A DNA stretch of 64,000 nucleotides. It comes from Pseudoxanthomonas sp. (lineage in GTDB: Bacteria > Pseudomonadota > Gammaproteobacteria > Xanthomonadales > Xanthomonadaceae). This document shows positions 1-7,973 of the stretch, piece by piece. The notes beneath the pieces are model-generated. The model was given only the letters and a program-made list of their open reading frames with translations, was not told the DNA's origin and ran no database searches. A program made the translations under genes and the position numbers. Where the stretch lies: the NCBI RefSeq assembly GCF_027498035.1, contig NZ_CP114978.1, positions 1,984,001 through 2,048,000 on the forward strand, given 5' to 3'. Position 1 is the first letter of the stretch. Every line of letters begins with the position of its first letter.

Positions 1-1294
1 ACACCATCTGGTCATCGTCGGCGGCGGTTTCGCCGGCCTGTGGGCCGCGCGTGCGCTGGACGATGCGCCCGTGCGCATCACCCTGATCGACCGCCACAAC
101 CACCACCTGTTCCAGCCGCTGCTCTACCAGGTGGCCACCGCCGGCCTGTCAGCGCCGGACATCGCCGCGCCGCTGCGCCACATCCTGCGCGACCAGCGCA
201 ACGTCGAAGTGCAGCTGGGCGAGGTCACCCAGCTGTTGCCCGAGGAACGCCAGGTCGAACTGGCCGACGGCACCCGCATCGGCTACGACAGCCTGCTGTT
301 GGCCACCGGTGCCGGCCATGCCTACTTCGGCAACGACCAGTGGGCCCAGCACGCGCCGGGCCTGAAGACCCTGGACGACGCCCTGCGCCTGCGCCGCGAG
401 ATGCTGGTGGCGTTCGAGCGTGCCGAAGCCGAAACCGACCCGGCCAAGCGTGCGGCATGGCTGCACTTCGCCATCGTCGGCGGCGGCCCGACCGGCGTCG
501 AATTGGCCGGCACCCTGGCCGAGATCGCGCGCCACACGCTGAAGGACGAGTTCCGCCACATCGACCCGCGCCAGGCCCGCGTGCGCCTGATCGAAGCCGG
601 CCCGCGCGTGCTGCCATCCTTCCCCGAGGACCTGACCGACAAGGCCCGCAAGCAGCTGGAGAAGCTGGGCGTGGAAGTCAGCACCGGCAAGCCGGTCACC
701 CACATCGACGAGCATGGCTACCAGCTGGGCGATGAAGCCTTCGCCGCGCGCACCGTGGTGTGGGCCGCAGGCGTGGCCGCCTCACCGCTGGCCCGCCAGC
801 TCGGCGTGCCGTTGGACCGCGCCGGCCGCGTGCTGGTCGAGCAGGACCTGAGCGTGCCCGGCTATCCGGACATCTTCGTCGGCGGTGACCTGGCCGCGAT
901 CCAGCAGGCCGACGGCAAGCCGGTGCCCGGCGTGGCGCCGGCTGCCAAGCAGATGGGCAAGCACATCGCCAAGGTGCTGCGCGCACGCCTGGCCGGCAAG
1001 CCGGCGACGCCGTTCAAGTACAGCGACTTCGGCAACCTGGCCACCATCGGCCGCATGGCCGCGATCGTGCACCTGGGCAAGTTCAAGCTCTCCGGTCCGC
1101 TGGCCTGGTGGTTCTGGCTGGCGGCCCACGTGTACTTCCTGATCGGCTTCCGCAACCGCTTCGTGGTGCTGGTCAACTGGGGCATGGCGTACATGAGCTA
1201 CCAGCGTGCCGCACGCATCATCTTTGGCGAAGCCTCGCGTGAAGTGGTGCCCGATGATGGTCTGCCGCAGTCGCTGCCGGAAGCGGACAAGTAG
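1..1294 (+). CDS. Type II NADH dehydrogenase (NAD(P)/FAD-dependent oxidoreductase), 5' end missing
   Basis: The frame is open from the first bases of the window, so the true start lies upstream; about 430 residues are visible. NDH-2 enzymes pass electrons from NADH to quinone at the membrane surface without pumping protons. The first residues visible (HHLVIVGGGFAGLWAARAL) form the FAD-binding Rossmann motif. A second dinucleotide motif, VGGGPTGVELAG, is the NADH site. The C-terminal part has the aromatic, amphipathic segment (GPLAWWFWLAAHVYFLIGF) by which NDH-2 proteins attach to the membrane. A strong hairpin follows the stop codon. The family call is firm; only the first few residues are lost. 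Confidence 0.9.
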   Translation, partial: HHLVIVGGGFAGLWAARALDDAPVRITLIDRHNHHLFQPLLYQVATAGLSAPDIAAPLRHILRDQRNVEVQLGEVTQLLPEERQVELADGTRIGYDSLLLATGAGHAYFGNDQWAQHAPGLKTLDDALRLRREMLVAFERAEAETDPAKRAAWLHFAIVGGGPTGVELAGTLAEIARHTLKDEFRHIDPRQARVRLIEAGPRVLPSFPEDLTDKARKQLEKLGVEVSTGKPVTHIDEHGYQLGDEAFAARTVVWAAGVAASPLARQLGVPLDRAGRVLVEQDLSVPGYPDIFVGGDLAAIQQADGKPVPGVAPAAKQMGKHIAKVLRARLAGKPATPFKYSDFGNLATIGRMAAIVHLGKFKLSGPLAWWFWLAAHVYFLIGFRNRFVVLVNWGMAYMSYQRAARIIFGEASREVVPDDGLPQSLPEADK

Positions 1295-1332
1295 CGCGCT
1301 GCCGGCTGAAGCTACAACGCGATACCGCATCA

Positions 1333-1368
1333 CACGAACGGCGTGGATTTCCACGCCGTTCGTGTTTT
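1333..1368 (+). terminator. Rho-independent terminator after the NADH dehydrogenase gene
   Basis: A perfect 14-bp stem (CACGAACGGCGTGG, 1333-1346, with its complement at 1351-1364) closes a four-base loop and is followed by TTTT. It lies between two convergent genes and has its T-run on the plus strand. Confidence 0.8.
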
Positions 1369-1373
1369 CAGCG

Positions 1374-2201
1374 TTAGGAACCCGCGGGCTTCGCCGCAAT
1401 CGGGATCACCATCGGTGTGGCGGTCACCGGGTCGGGCACGATCATCGCGCGCATGCCGAAGACCGTGTCGATCAGCGCCTCGGTGATGACCTCGCGCGGC
1501 GGGCCGCTGGCGACAATCTCGCCGTCCTTCATCGCGATGATGTGGTCGGCGTAGCGCGCAGCCTGGTTGAGGTCGTGCAGCACTATCACCAGGGTCCGTC
1601 CGCGCGTGCGGTTGAGCGTGCGGCACAGCTCCAGCAGCTCGTACTGGTGGGCGATGTCCAGGTAGGTGGTGGGCTCATCCAGCAGCAGCAGCGACGTGTC
1701 CTGGGCGATGGCCATCGCCAGCCAGACGCGCTGGCGCTGGCCGCCCGAGAGCGCATCGACCGGCTGCTGGGCCAACGCTTCGACGCCGGTCTGGCGCATC
1801 GCCTGGCGCACGGCGTGTTCGTCCTCGCCGGACCATTGCCGCAGCAGCGTCTGGTGCGGGAAACGGCCGCGCGCGACCAGGTCGGCCACGCAGATACCTG
1901 GCGGCGCGACCGGCGACTGCGGCAGCAGGCCAAGCCTGCGTGCGACCTGCCGCGTGGGCTGGTCGCGGATGTCGCGTCCATCCAGCAGCACCCGCCCGGA
2001 CTGCGGCTTGAGCAGCCGCGCCAGCGCGCGCAGCAGCGTCGACTTGCCGCAGGCATTGGGGCCGATGATCACCGTCACCTGGCCGGCGGGTATGCGTACG
2101 TCCAGGCCGCGCGTGACCTGGCGCGCGTCGTAGGCCAGGGTCAGCTGTTCGCCGGCCAGCGGCGAGGAATCGGCATCGTGTGGAGGCATCTTGGGCTTCA
2201 T
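1374..2201 (-). CDS. fepC: Ferric siderophore ABC transporter ATP-binding protein (FepC-like)
   Basis: This 275-residue ATPase would energise uptake of a ferric catecholate from the periplasm. It has Walker A GPNACGKSTLL, the signature LSGGQRQRVW, Walker B LLLLDEPTTYLD followed by IAHQ, and the H-loop VLHDLNQAARYADH typical of the FecE/FepC group. The ATG at 2199-2201 overlaps the stop of the permease before it (ATGA), which argues for this start over one 30 bases further upstream and implies translational coupling. It is the last gene of the fep cluster and is convergent with the NADH dehydrogenase. Substrate is inferred from the FepA and FepB neighbours. Confidence 0.9.
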   Translation of the reverse strand: MKPKMPPHDADSSPLAGEQLTLAYDARQVTRGLDVRIPAGQVTVIIGPNACGKSTLLRALARLLKPQSGRVLLDGRDIRDQPTRQVARRLGLLPQSPVAPPGICVADLVARGRFPHQTLLRQWSGEDEHAVRQAMRQTGVEALAQQPVDALSGGQRQRVWLAMAIAQDTSLLLLDEPTTYLDIAHQYELLELCRTLNRTRGRTLVIVLHDLNQAARYADHIIAMKDGEIVASGPPREVITEALIDTVFGMRAMIVPDPVTATPMVIPIAAKPAGS

Positions 2202-3244
2202 CGTGACGGGCGCTGGCGGGTCAGCAGCCACAGCAGGTAGGCGCCGCCAACCATCCCGGTCATGCGCCCGATCGGCAGGGTGATGGACCAGGGCATCAAT
2301 TGCGCGACCAGGTCAGCGACCAGCAACAGGCACGCGGCCATCGCCGCCGAGGCCAGCACCGGGCGACGACCGCCGCTGCACAGGCGCATGGCCAGCTGCG
2401 GCGCAGCCAGGGCGACGAAGGCGATCGGCCCGGCCGCGCCAGTGGCCAGCGCCGCCAGCACCACGCCACAGGCGATGGCCAGCAGCCGCGTGCGTTCGAC
2501 ACCGATGCCGAGCTGGCAGGCCAGGTCATCGCCCATTTCGATCAGTTCCAGCCTGCGCGCCATCGCCTGCACCAGCGGCAGCAGCACGACCACGCCCAGC
2601 AGCACCGGCACGGCGTGATCCCAGGTGCGCGCATCCAGCGACCCGGCGCGCCACAGGTTGGCCATCACCGCGGTATCCAAGTCGCCCTTGACCAGCATCA
2701 GCCCGTTGAGCGCGTCCAGGATCGCACCGATGCCCACGCCGACCAGCACCAGGCGATAACCGCCGCTGACACCGGCACGCAGGGACAGCAGGTACACCAG
2801 CACCGCGGTCGCGCAGCCGCCCAGCACCGCGGCCAGTGCGACCTGCAGAGCGCCACCGCCGAACAGCACGATCTGCGCGATCGCACCGGTCGCCGCGCCC
2901 ACGGTGAAGCCGATCACGTCCGGCGAACCCAGCGCATTGCGCGAGACCGACTGGAAGATCGCACCGGAGATGCCCAGCGCCGCCCCCGCGAACAGCGCGG
3001 TCAGCGCGCGCGGCAGGCGGATGTCCAGTACGACGCGCGCGACGATCCCACCATCGCCATGGCCGAGCAGCACCTGGAACACCTCCGCCGGCGACAGCGC
3101 CATGCGCCCGACCAGCAACTCGCAGATCGCCAGCAGCACCGCCAGCCCGCACAGCGCCGCCGCTACGTACACGCCACGCAGATGGACGCGCATTGAGACA
3201 CCGGCCAGGCGCCACACGCGCTGCGCAGCAGGTCCAGTGTTCAC
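2198..3244 (-). CDS. fepG: Ferric siderophore ABC transporter permease (FecCD family, FepG-like)
   Basis: A 348-residue FecCD-type inner-membrane permease with about nine hydrophobic segments. It carries the family motifs RLPRALTALFAGAALGISG near the N-terminus and GPIAFVALAAPQLAMRL in the loop that contacts the ATPase. The frame stays open far upstream, but I place the start at the GTG at 3242-3244, which overlaps the stop of the previous permease (GTGA). An ATG at 3193 would give a 331-residue protein and cannot be excluded. It should form a heterodimer with the preceding permease. Confidence 0.87.
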   Translation of the reverse strand: MNTGPAAQRVWRLAGVSMRVHLRGVYVAAALCGLAVLLAICELLVGRMALSPAEVFQVLLGHGDGGIVARVVLDIRLPRALTALFAGAALGISGAIFQSVSRNALGSPDVIGFTVGAATGAIAQIVLFGGGALQVALAAVLGGCATAVLVYLLSLRAGVSGGYRLVLVGVGIGAILDALNGLMLVKGDLDTAVMANLWRAGSLDARTWDHAVPVLLGVVVLLPLVQAMARRLELIEMGDDLACQLGIGVERTRLLAIACGVVLAALATGAAGPIAFVALAAPQLAMRLCSGGRRPVLASAAMAACLLLVADLVAQLMPWSITLPIGRMTGMVGGAYLLWLLTRQRPSR

Positions 3245-4266
3245 AGGTGCGCGCTCCGGCGCTGGCGCGCCAGCGCAACGAAGCACGGCCCGCCGATCAA
3301 GGCCGCCATGATCCCCACCCCGATCTCGCTGGGCCAGGCGATGACCCGGCCGAGGATGTCGGCCGCAAGCAGCAGCAGCGCAGCGACCAGCATCGAGGCC
3401 GGGATCAGCACCCGATGCGCCGGCCCGACGATCCTGCGTGCCACGTGCGGCGCGGTCAGCCCGACGAAGGCCAGCGGCCCCGCCGCGGCGGTGGCCGCGC
3501 CCGCCAGCACGACCACCGCCAGCATCGCCAGGCCCCACGTCCGCAGCGGATGGGCGCCCAGGGCGTGACCCAGGTCTTCGCCCAGGACTACCGCATCGAG
3601 CGAACGGGCCAGCGCCAGCGCCAGCGCGCTGCCGATCAGCGTCGCCACCGCGACCGGCCACAGCACGCCCACACCGCGGCCCTGCAGCGAGCCGACCGAC
3701 CAGTGCCGGAACTGGTCGTACACCGCGTCGTCACTGTTGAGCAGGATCACCTGCGTCAGCGCCTGCAACACCACCGTCAATGCAACGCCTGCCAGCACCA
3801 GGCGTACCGGGTCGATTCCGCGCCGCGCACCGCCCAGCAGATACACGCCCGCACCGGCCAGCGCCGCGCCGCCCATGCCACACCACAGGTAGCCGGTGAC
3901 ATCGGTGATGCCAAACCCCGCCACCGCCACGGTGATCGCCGTGGCCGCGCCGGCATTGATGCCAAGCAGCCCGGGATCGGCCAGCGGATTGCGCGTCAGC
4001 GCCTGCATCACCGCACCGGCTGCGCCCAGCGCGCAACCGACCACCACCGCGATCAGCGTGCGTGGAATGCGCAGCAGCCTCACCAGCAGGTGGTCGCTGT
4101 TGTTCGGATCGAAGGCGTGCACCGCCTGCCAGGTCGTGGTCAGCGAGAGCGTGCGCGTGCCCACGCAGCCACTGACCACCATCAGCGCCAGCAGCACGCC
4201 AACACCGGCCCACAAACCGAGGCGACGCAGGCGTGCGGAGGACAGCCAACCTTTCAAGACAGGCAA
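3241..4266 (-). CDS. fepD: Ferric siderophore ABC transporter permease (FecCD family, FepD-like)
   Basis: A 341-residue polytopic protein of the FecCD family, the second half of the siderophore channel. Diagnostic segments are RIPRTLIAVVVGCALGAAG, the motif QALTRNPLADPGLLGINAGA, the ATPase-contact loop GPLAFVGLTAPHVAR, and the C-terminal SEIGVGIMAALIGGPCF. The first codon appears to be TTG (4264-4266), the only available start in the frame, 39 bases downstream of the fepB stop. Its end overlaps the next permease by four bases. FepD rather than FepG is inferred from gene order. Confidence 0.87.
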   Translation of the reverse strand: MPVLKGWLSSARLRRLGLWAGVGVLLALMVVSGCVGTRTLSLTTTWQAVHAFDPNNSDHLLVRLLRIPRTLIAVVVGCALGAAGAVMQALTRNPLADPGLLGINAGAATAITVAVAGFGITDVTGYLWCGMGGAALAGAGVYLLGGARRGIDPVRLVLAGVALTVVLQALTQVILLNSDDAVYDQFRHWSVGSLQGRGVGVLWPVAVATLIGSALALALARSLDAVVLGEDLGHALGAHPLRTWGLAMLAVVVLAGAATAAAGPLAFVGLTAPHVARRIVGPAHRVLIPASMLVAALLLLAADILGRVIAWPSEIGVGIMAALIGGPCFVALARQRRSAHL

Positions 4267-4305
4267 CGCGTGATCAGCCGTGCGTGCATCGCATGATCAA
4301 AGGCC

Positions 4306-5295
4306 TCACTGGCCGAACTTGTGCACCAGATCGTCCACGATCTCGCTGGCGCTGTAGTAGTCGATGCGGAAGGAATTCTTGCCCAGCCCGTGGACCTGGT
4401 GCGCGCGCACCGACGGCAGCGTGGCCAGCACCGGATCGCTGGAGAATTTCTGCGTGCCGCTGTCGTCCACGCTCAGCAGGAAAGTGGTCTGTGCGGTCAG
4501 CTTGGAGAGATTTTCGTACGGCGCCCAGATGAAATCCTTGCGCTGGCCGGCGTTGGTCTGCCATGACGGATCAGGTTCTTCGATGTCGAAGCCCAGCGCG
4601 CCCAGCAGGCGGCCGTGCGCGCTTTCGCGCGTGGCGATGGGATTGCCCATGCCCGCGCCGTTGAAACTGATCAGGTTGGTCTTGCCGGCCGGCGCACGAA
4701 TCTTTGCCCTGGCCTGCGCCACGTCCGCCTCGAAGGCTGCGATACGCGCCTCGGCCTGTGCCTCGTGCCCGGTGGCGCGGCCCAGCTTCAGGGCCAGGTC
4801 CTGCCAGGTCTGGTCGCCGTAATCGAGCACGATGGTCGGCGCGACCTTGCGCAGCTCGGCCAGCTGCGGCATCGCCGAATCATTGCCGCTCACCGCCACC
4901 ACGATCAGGTCCGGCTTGACCGCATAGGCGGCTTCCAGATTGACGCCGCCGGCAGGCCAGACGTCCTCGACCTTGCGCGCCTGCGCGACCTGGGCCCACT
5001 GGGCGAAGAACTGGTGCTTGGCACTGGACGCACTGGCCACCACGGGCGCGTCGATCGCCAGCAGCGTGCCGGTGATCGCCACCGAGGTCGACAGGATGCG
5101 CACGGGCTGCGCGGGGATGTCGGTGGTGGTGCCATCGGCGTTGTTGAACGTGCGCCACACCGTGGCGGCCGGCTCGGTGACCGCGCCCGCCGTCTTGCCG
5201 GAAGGGCTGCCCCCGCCACAGGCCGCCAGCGAGACCGCCAGCAGCGCAGTGAACAGGCCGCTCCAGCCGCGTTTGAAACCCGATGCGACACGCAT
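4306..5295 (-). CDS. fepB: Periplasmic ferric-enterobactin-type binding protein (FepB-like lipoprotein)
   Basis: A 329-residue substrate-binding protein that hands the ferric siderophore to the permease pair. A lipoprotein signal is visible (LLAVSLAACGGG), so the mature protein is probably anchored through that cysteine. The stretch RILSTSVAITGTLLAIDAPV closely matches the corresponding part of E. coli FepB as I recall it, which supports catecholate specificity. I chose the ATG at 5293-5295 because it places the signal peptide at the N-terminus; an upstream start at 5358 would add 21 residues that overlap the terminator hairpin before the gene. Confidence 0.88.
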   Translation of the reverse strand: MRVASGFKRGWSGLFTALLAVSLAACGGGSPSGKTAGAVTEPAATVWRTFNNADGTTTDIPAQPVRILSTSVAITGTLLAIDAPVVASASSAKHQFFAQWAQVAQARKVEDVWPAGGVNLEAAYAVKPDLIVVAVSGNDSAMPQLAELRKVAPTIVLDYGDQTWQDLALKLGRATGHEAQAEARIAAFEADVAQARAKIRAPAGKTNLISFNGAGMGNPIATRESAHGRLLGALGFDIEEPDPSWQTNAGQRKDFIWAPYENLSKLTAQTTFLLSVDDSGTQKFSSDPVLATLPSVRAHQVHGLGKNSFRIDYYSASEIVDDLVHKFGQ

Positions 5296-5324
5296 ACCCG
5301 CAATTCCTTGTTGTTCGTCAAAAC

Positions 5325-5356
5325 AATGCGACGGCCTGGACATGCCAGGCCGTCGC
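5325..5356 (-). terminator. Terminator-like hairpin between the YncE-like gene and fepB
   Basis: A 12-bp perfect stem (5328-5339 with 5345-5356, GCGACGGCCTGG) and five-base loop is followed on the minus strand by ATTGTTTTG. It lies just after the YncE-like gene, so fepBDGC may depend on read-through or a local promoter. Confidence 0.6.
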
Positions 5357-5404
5357 AAAGAGGGAAACGCTACACGGATTCCGCATCGCGCAGCGTCGAA
5401 CCGC

Positions 5405-6826
5405 TTACCTGCGAGTCACGATGCGCGTGACCTGGTCGCCCTTGGGATCATCCTCGCCGCGCGACTTGTTGATCGCATACACCACGCCCTTGCCGTCGGC
5501 ATGGACATGGTTGGGCAGCGTGCCGCCATCGAGGTTGGCCACGACCTTGCCGTCGCGATCGACCACGGCCAGCGTGCCCGAGGCGCGATTGCTGACATAG
5601 GCCAGGCCCGAGACCGGATCGACCGCCACGTTCAGCGGGCCCGCGCCGACCGGCACGTCGTGTTCGACCTTGCCCGTCGCCGGATCGACGATCAGCAGGT
5701 TGTCGCTGCCCTGCGCGACCACCAGCAGGCGCTTGGCGCCGGCGTCCCAGCCGACCCCGATTGCACTCGTCGCGTTGCCCAGTGCGATCACCTTGTCGAC
5801 GGTGTCGGTCGCGGTATCGATCACCACCGCCTCGGGCGTGCCGATGCTGGCGGTGAACAGCTTGCCGCCTGCCGCGTCCAGCGCCAGGCTGGTGGGCGTG
5901 AACTTCTCGCCGCGCCGGGCACTGGCGATCTCGATGTCCTTGAGCTGCTCAAGCGTGTTGGTGTCGAACACCGCCACGTGGGTTTCGCCCGTGGCCGAGA
6001 CATAGGCCTTGTGGCGCTGCGCATCGACGATGACATCGCGCGAATGCGGCACCGCTTCGGCCGGGAACTGCTTGACTAGCGACAGGTCGGACTGGCGGTA
6101 CACCGCCACCGTGCCCTGGCGCGTGTTGGTCACCCACACATTGCCGTTGGCATCGTCCACGCCCACGCCATAGACCGCGTACAGGCTGGCCTCGCGGGCC
6201 GGCTGCCCTTCCGCCGCAGGTGGCGTCGGCGCCGCCTGCGGGGTGACCCGGGCGACGATCTTGAGCGTCTTGGGATCGACCTTGACCAGCTCGGACTGCT
6301 TGACCGGCGGGCGACCCACCGCCGAGGTCACGAACAGCGCGTTGCTCTTGGCGCTGTAGGCGGACTGGTACAGGCCGCGAGCCAGTGGCGCGCGCTGGAG
6401 CGACTGCTTCGGGGCGCTGGACAGCGCCAGCTTCGGCGACACCTTCAGCGAGAACACCTCGGCCGCGTCCGGCCCGGCCACGCGCACCAGCAGCGGATGC
6501 TGGCCCGGCACCGCATCGGCCGGCACCGGCAGCTGCGCGGTGAACTTGCCCTGCGCATCGGCCACGTACGGCTGCGCGTTGAGCACGGTGTCGCCGCGCG
6601 ACAAGGTCACCTGCTGGCCGGGCTTGAAGCCCTCGCCGGCCAGTTCGACCGTTTCGCCGGCATAGGCCACCGGGCTCTTCAGGCTGAGCTTGCCGGCAAA
6701 GCTGGTATCAGGTGCGGTGAAGGCGCCCTGCTGGGCCAACGCCCACGGCGCGGCACCCAGTGCCAGGGCCAACAGCGAGACGCGTAGGACGCGGGAGGAA
6801 CGCAAAACAAGGGAATGCGGGTACAT
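5405..6826 (-). CDS. Periplasmic YncE-like beta-propeller protein with N-terminal Ig-like domain
   Basis: A 473-residue exported protein. A Sec signal peptide (LLALALGAAPWALAQQ) is followed by an Ig-like module at about residues 40-125 (ELAGEGFKPGQQVTLSRGD) and then by YVTN/YncE repeats, for example AVYGVGVDDANGNVWVTNT, VIVDAQRHKAYVSATGETHV and VDPVSGLAYVSNRASGTLAV. In E. coli, yncE is iron-repressed and lies beside a TonB receptor gene; its exact role is unsettled. Its place inside a siderophore-uptake cluster points to iron-related work here too. The ATG at 6824-6826 puts the signal peptide correctly; ten extra residues are possible upstream. Function is inferred only. Confidence 0.8.
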   Translation of the reverse strand: MYPHSLVLRSSRVLRVSLLALALGAAPWALAQQGAFTAPDTSFAGKLSLKSPVAYAGETVELAGEGFKPGQQVTLSRGDTVLNAQPYVADAQGKFTAQLPVPADAVPGQHPLLVRVAGPDAAEVFSLKVSPKLALSSAPKQSLQRAPLARGLYQSAYSAKSNALFVTSAVGRPPVKQSELVKVDPKTLKIVARVTPQAAPTPPAAEGQPAREASLYAVYGVGVDDANGNVWVTNTRQGTVAVYRQSDLSLVKQFPAEAVPHSRDVIVDAQRHKAYVSATGETHVAVFDTNTLEQLKDIEIASARRGEKFTPTSLALDAAGGKLFTASIGTPEAVVIDTATDTVDKVIALGNATSAIGVGWDAGAKRLLVVAQGSDNLLIVDPATGKVEHDVPVGAGPLNVAVDPVSGLAYVSNRASGTLAVVDRDGKVVANLDGGTLPNHVHADGKGVVYAINKSRGEDDPKGDQVTRIVTRR

Positions 6827-6954
6827 GGACAAGCCTCTTGGTGGATCGACGCGCACGCGTCGTCGGGGTCATGCCTGGGAATGACGCGCCTGGGCTTTGG
6901 AGGGAACTCGCGAGCGCCGACCAACGGCGTCGCGCGATGTGGGGACAACAGGGC

Positions 6955-7968
6955 TCATGGCGCGATGCGGCCGCTGTGGTCGGCGATCCCGGCCACCGCA
7001 TGCAGCGCATAGAGCAGCGAGGCCGGCAACGTCGGGCCGTGGCTCAGGCCTTCGAATTCGCGGTATTCGACCTGCAGGCCGGACACCTGCCGGAGTCGCT
7101 CGGACAGGTCGAACGCCGCACCCGGCGGCGCATCGGCCACGCGCATGAGGTGCGATGCCACGCGGGGATTGGCCATGTTGCGATTGCTGTTGTCCGGATG
7201 GCGCTCGGCGCCGCCCAGCATCAGCAGCACGCGCGCCGCGCGGCCTGCATTGCCTGCCACGAACTGCTGCTCCGGTGCGCCCAGCATCATCCCGTGGTCC
7301 CACCACAGCGACGGACTGGCCGGCGCGTAGGTCTGGAAGTTCGCCTGGCCGCTGTACAAGGCCTGCAGCACGAACAGGCCACCGAACGAATGCCCCCACA
7401 ATGCCTGCCGTTGTGGATCGATGGGCGCGCGCCGGGCGACTTCCGGGCGGATCTGGTGTTCGATTGCCTGCAGGAAAGCCGCGGCACCGCCACCGACGCG
7501 CTCAAGCGCGTCGCCTTCGCCACGCGTCGTCGCCGAGGGCGTGTAGTCGCGCGTACGCGCCTCCGTATCGACGCGCTGCTGGTTGTCGTAGCCGACGAAC
7601 ACCAGCACCTGTGGCGTGGCGCTGGCCAGTTCGTCCAGCAGCGCATCGTCGAACACCTGCAGCGCCGCGTTGCCGTCGAGCATCCAGAACGCCGGGAAGC
7701 CGCCGGCTGGCGCCGGCCCTTCGGGAACGCCCAGGTTGATCCGCCAGGTGCGCGTGCCGTCCGGGCTGGACACGACAAACCGCTGGAACCGGTAATGGGC
7801 CGAGGTCCGTTCGGCCACGGTCTGGCCGATGTCCTGCTGGGCCCGGCCACGCTGCTGCGCGCCTGCCACCGGGATGGCCGCCATTACGGCCACGGCGAGC
7901 AGCGCGGGCGCCAGGGACCGTGGCAGGCGGCGGGGAGACGATGCAACGCGGGACATCAAACGCATCAT
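6955..7968 (-). CDS. Periplasmic siderophore esterase (IroE/Fes-like alpha/beta hydrolase)
   Basis: A 337-residue secreted hydrolase of the putative esterase family (PF00756 type). The signal peptide ends near VAGAQQ. The nucleophile elbow is GHSFGG; the probable catalytic histidine is in EGLSHGPTL; the oxyanion region is FPAFWMLDGNAAL. IroE-type enzymes cut the trilactone backbone of catecholate siderophores in the periplasm. The ATG ATG pair at 7963-7968 lies five bases after the stop of the FepA receptor gene on the same strand, so the two are almost certainly co-transcribed. IroE-like rather than cytoplasmic Fes-like is chosen because of the signal peptide. Confidence 0.82.
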   Translation of the reverse strand: MMRLMSRVASSPRRLPRSLAPALLAVAVMAAIPVAGAQQRGRAQQDIGQTVAERTSAHYRFQRFVVSSPDGTRTWRINLGVPEGPAPAGGFPAFWMLDGNAALQVFDDALLDELASATPQVLVFVGYDNQQRVDTEARTRDYTPSATTRGEGDALERVGGGAAAFLQAIEHQIRPEVARRAPIDPQRQALWGHSFGGLFVLQALYSGQANFQTYAPASPSLWWDHGMMLGAPEQQFVAGNAGRAARVLLMLGGAERHPDNSNRNMANPRVASHLMRVADAPPGAAFDLSERLRQVSGLQVEYREFEGLSHGPTLPASLLYALHAVAGIADHSGRIAP

Positions 7969-7973
7969 CGTGC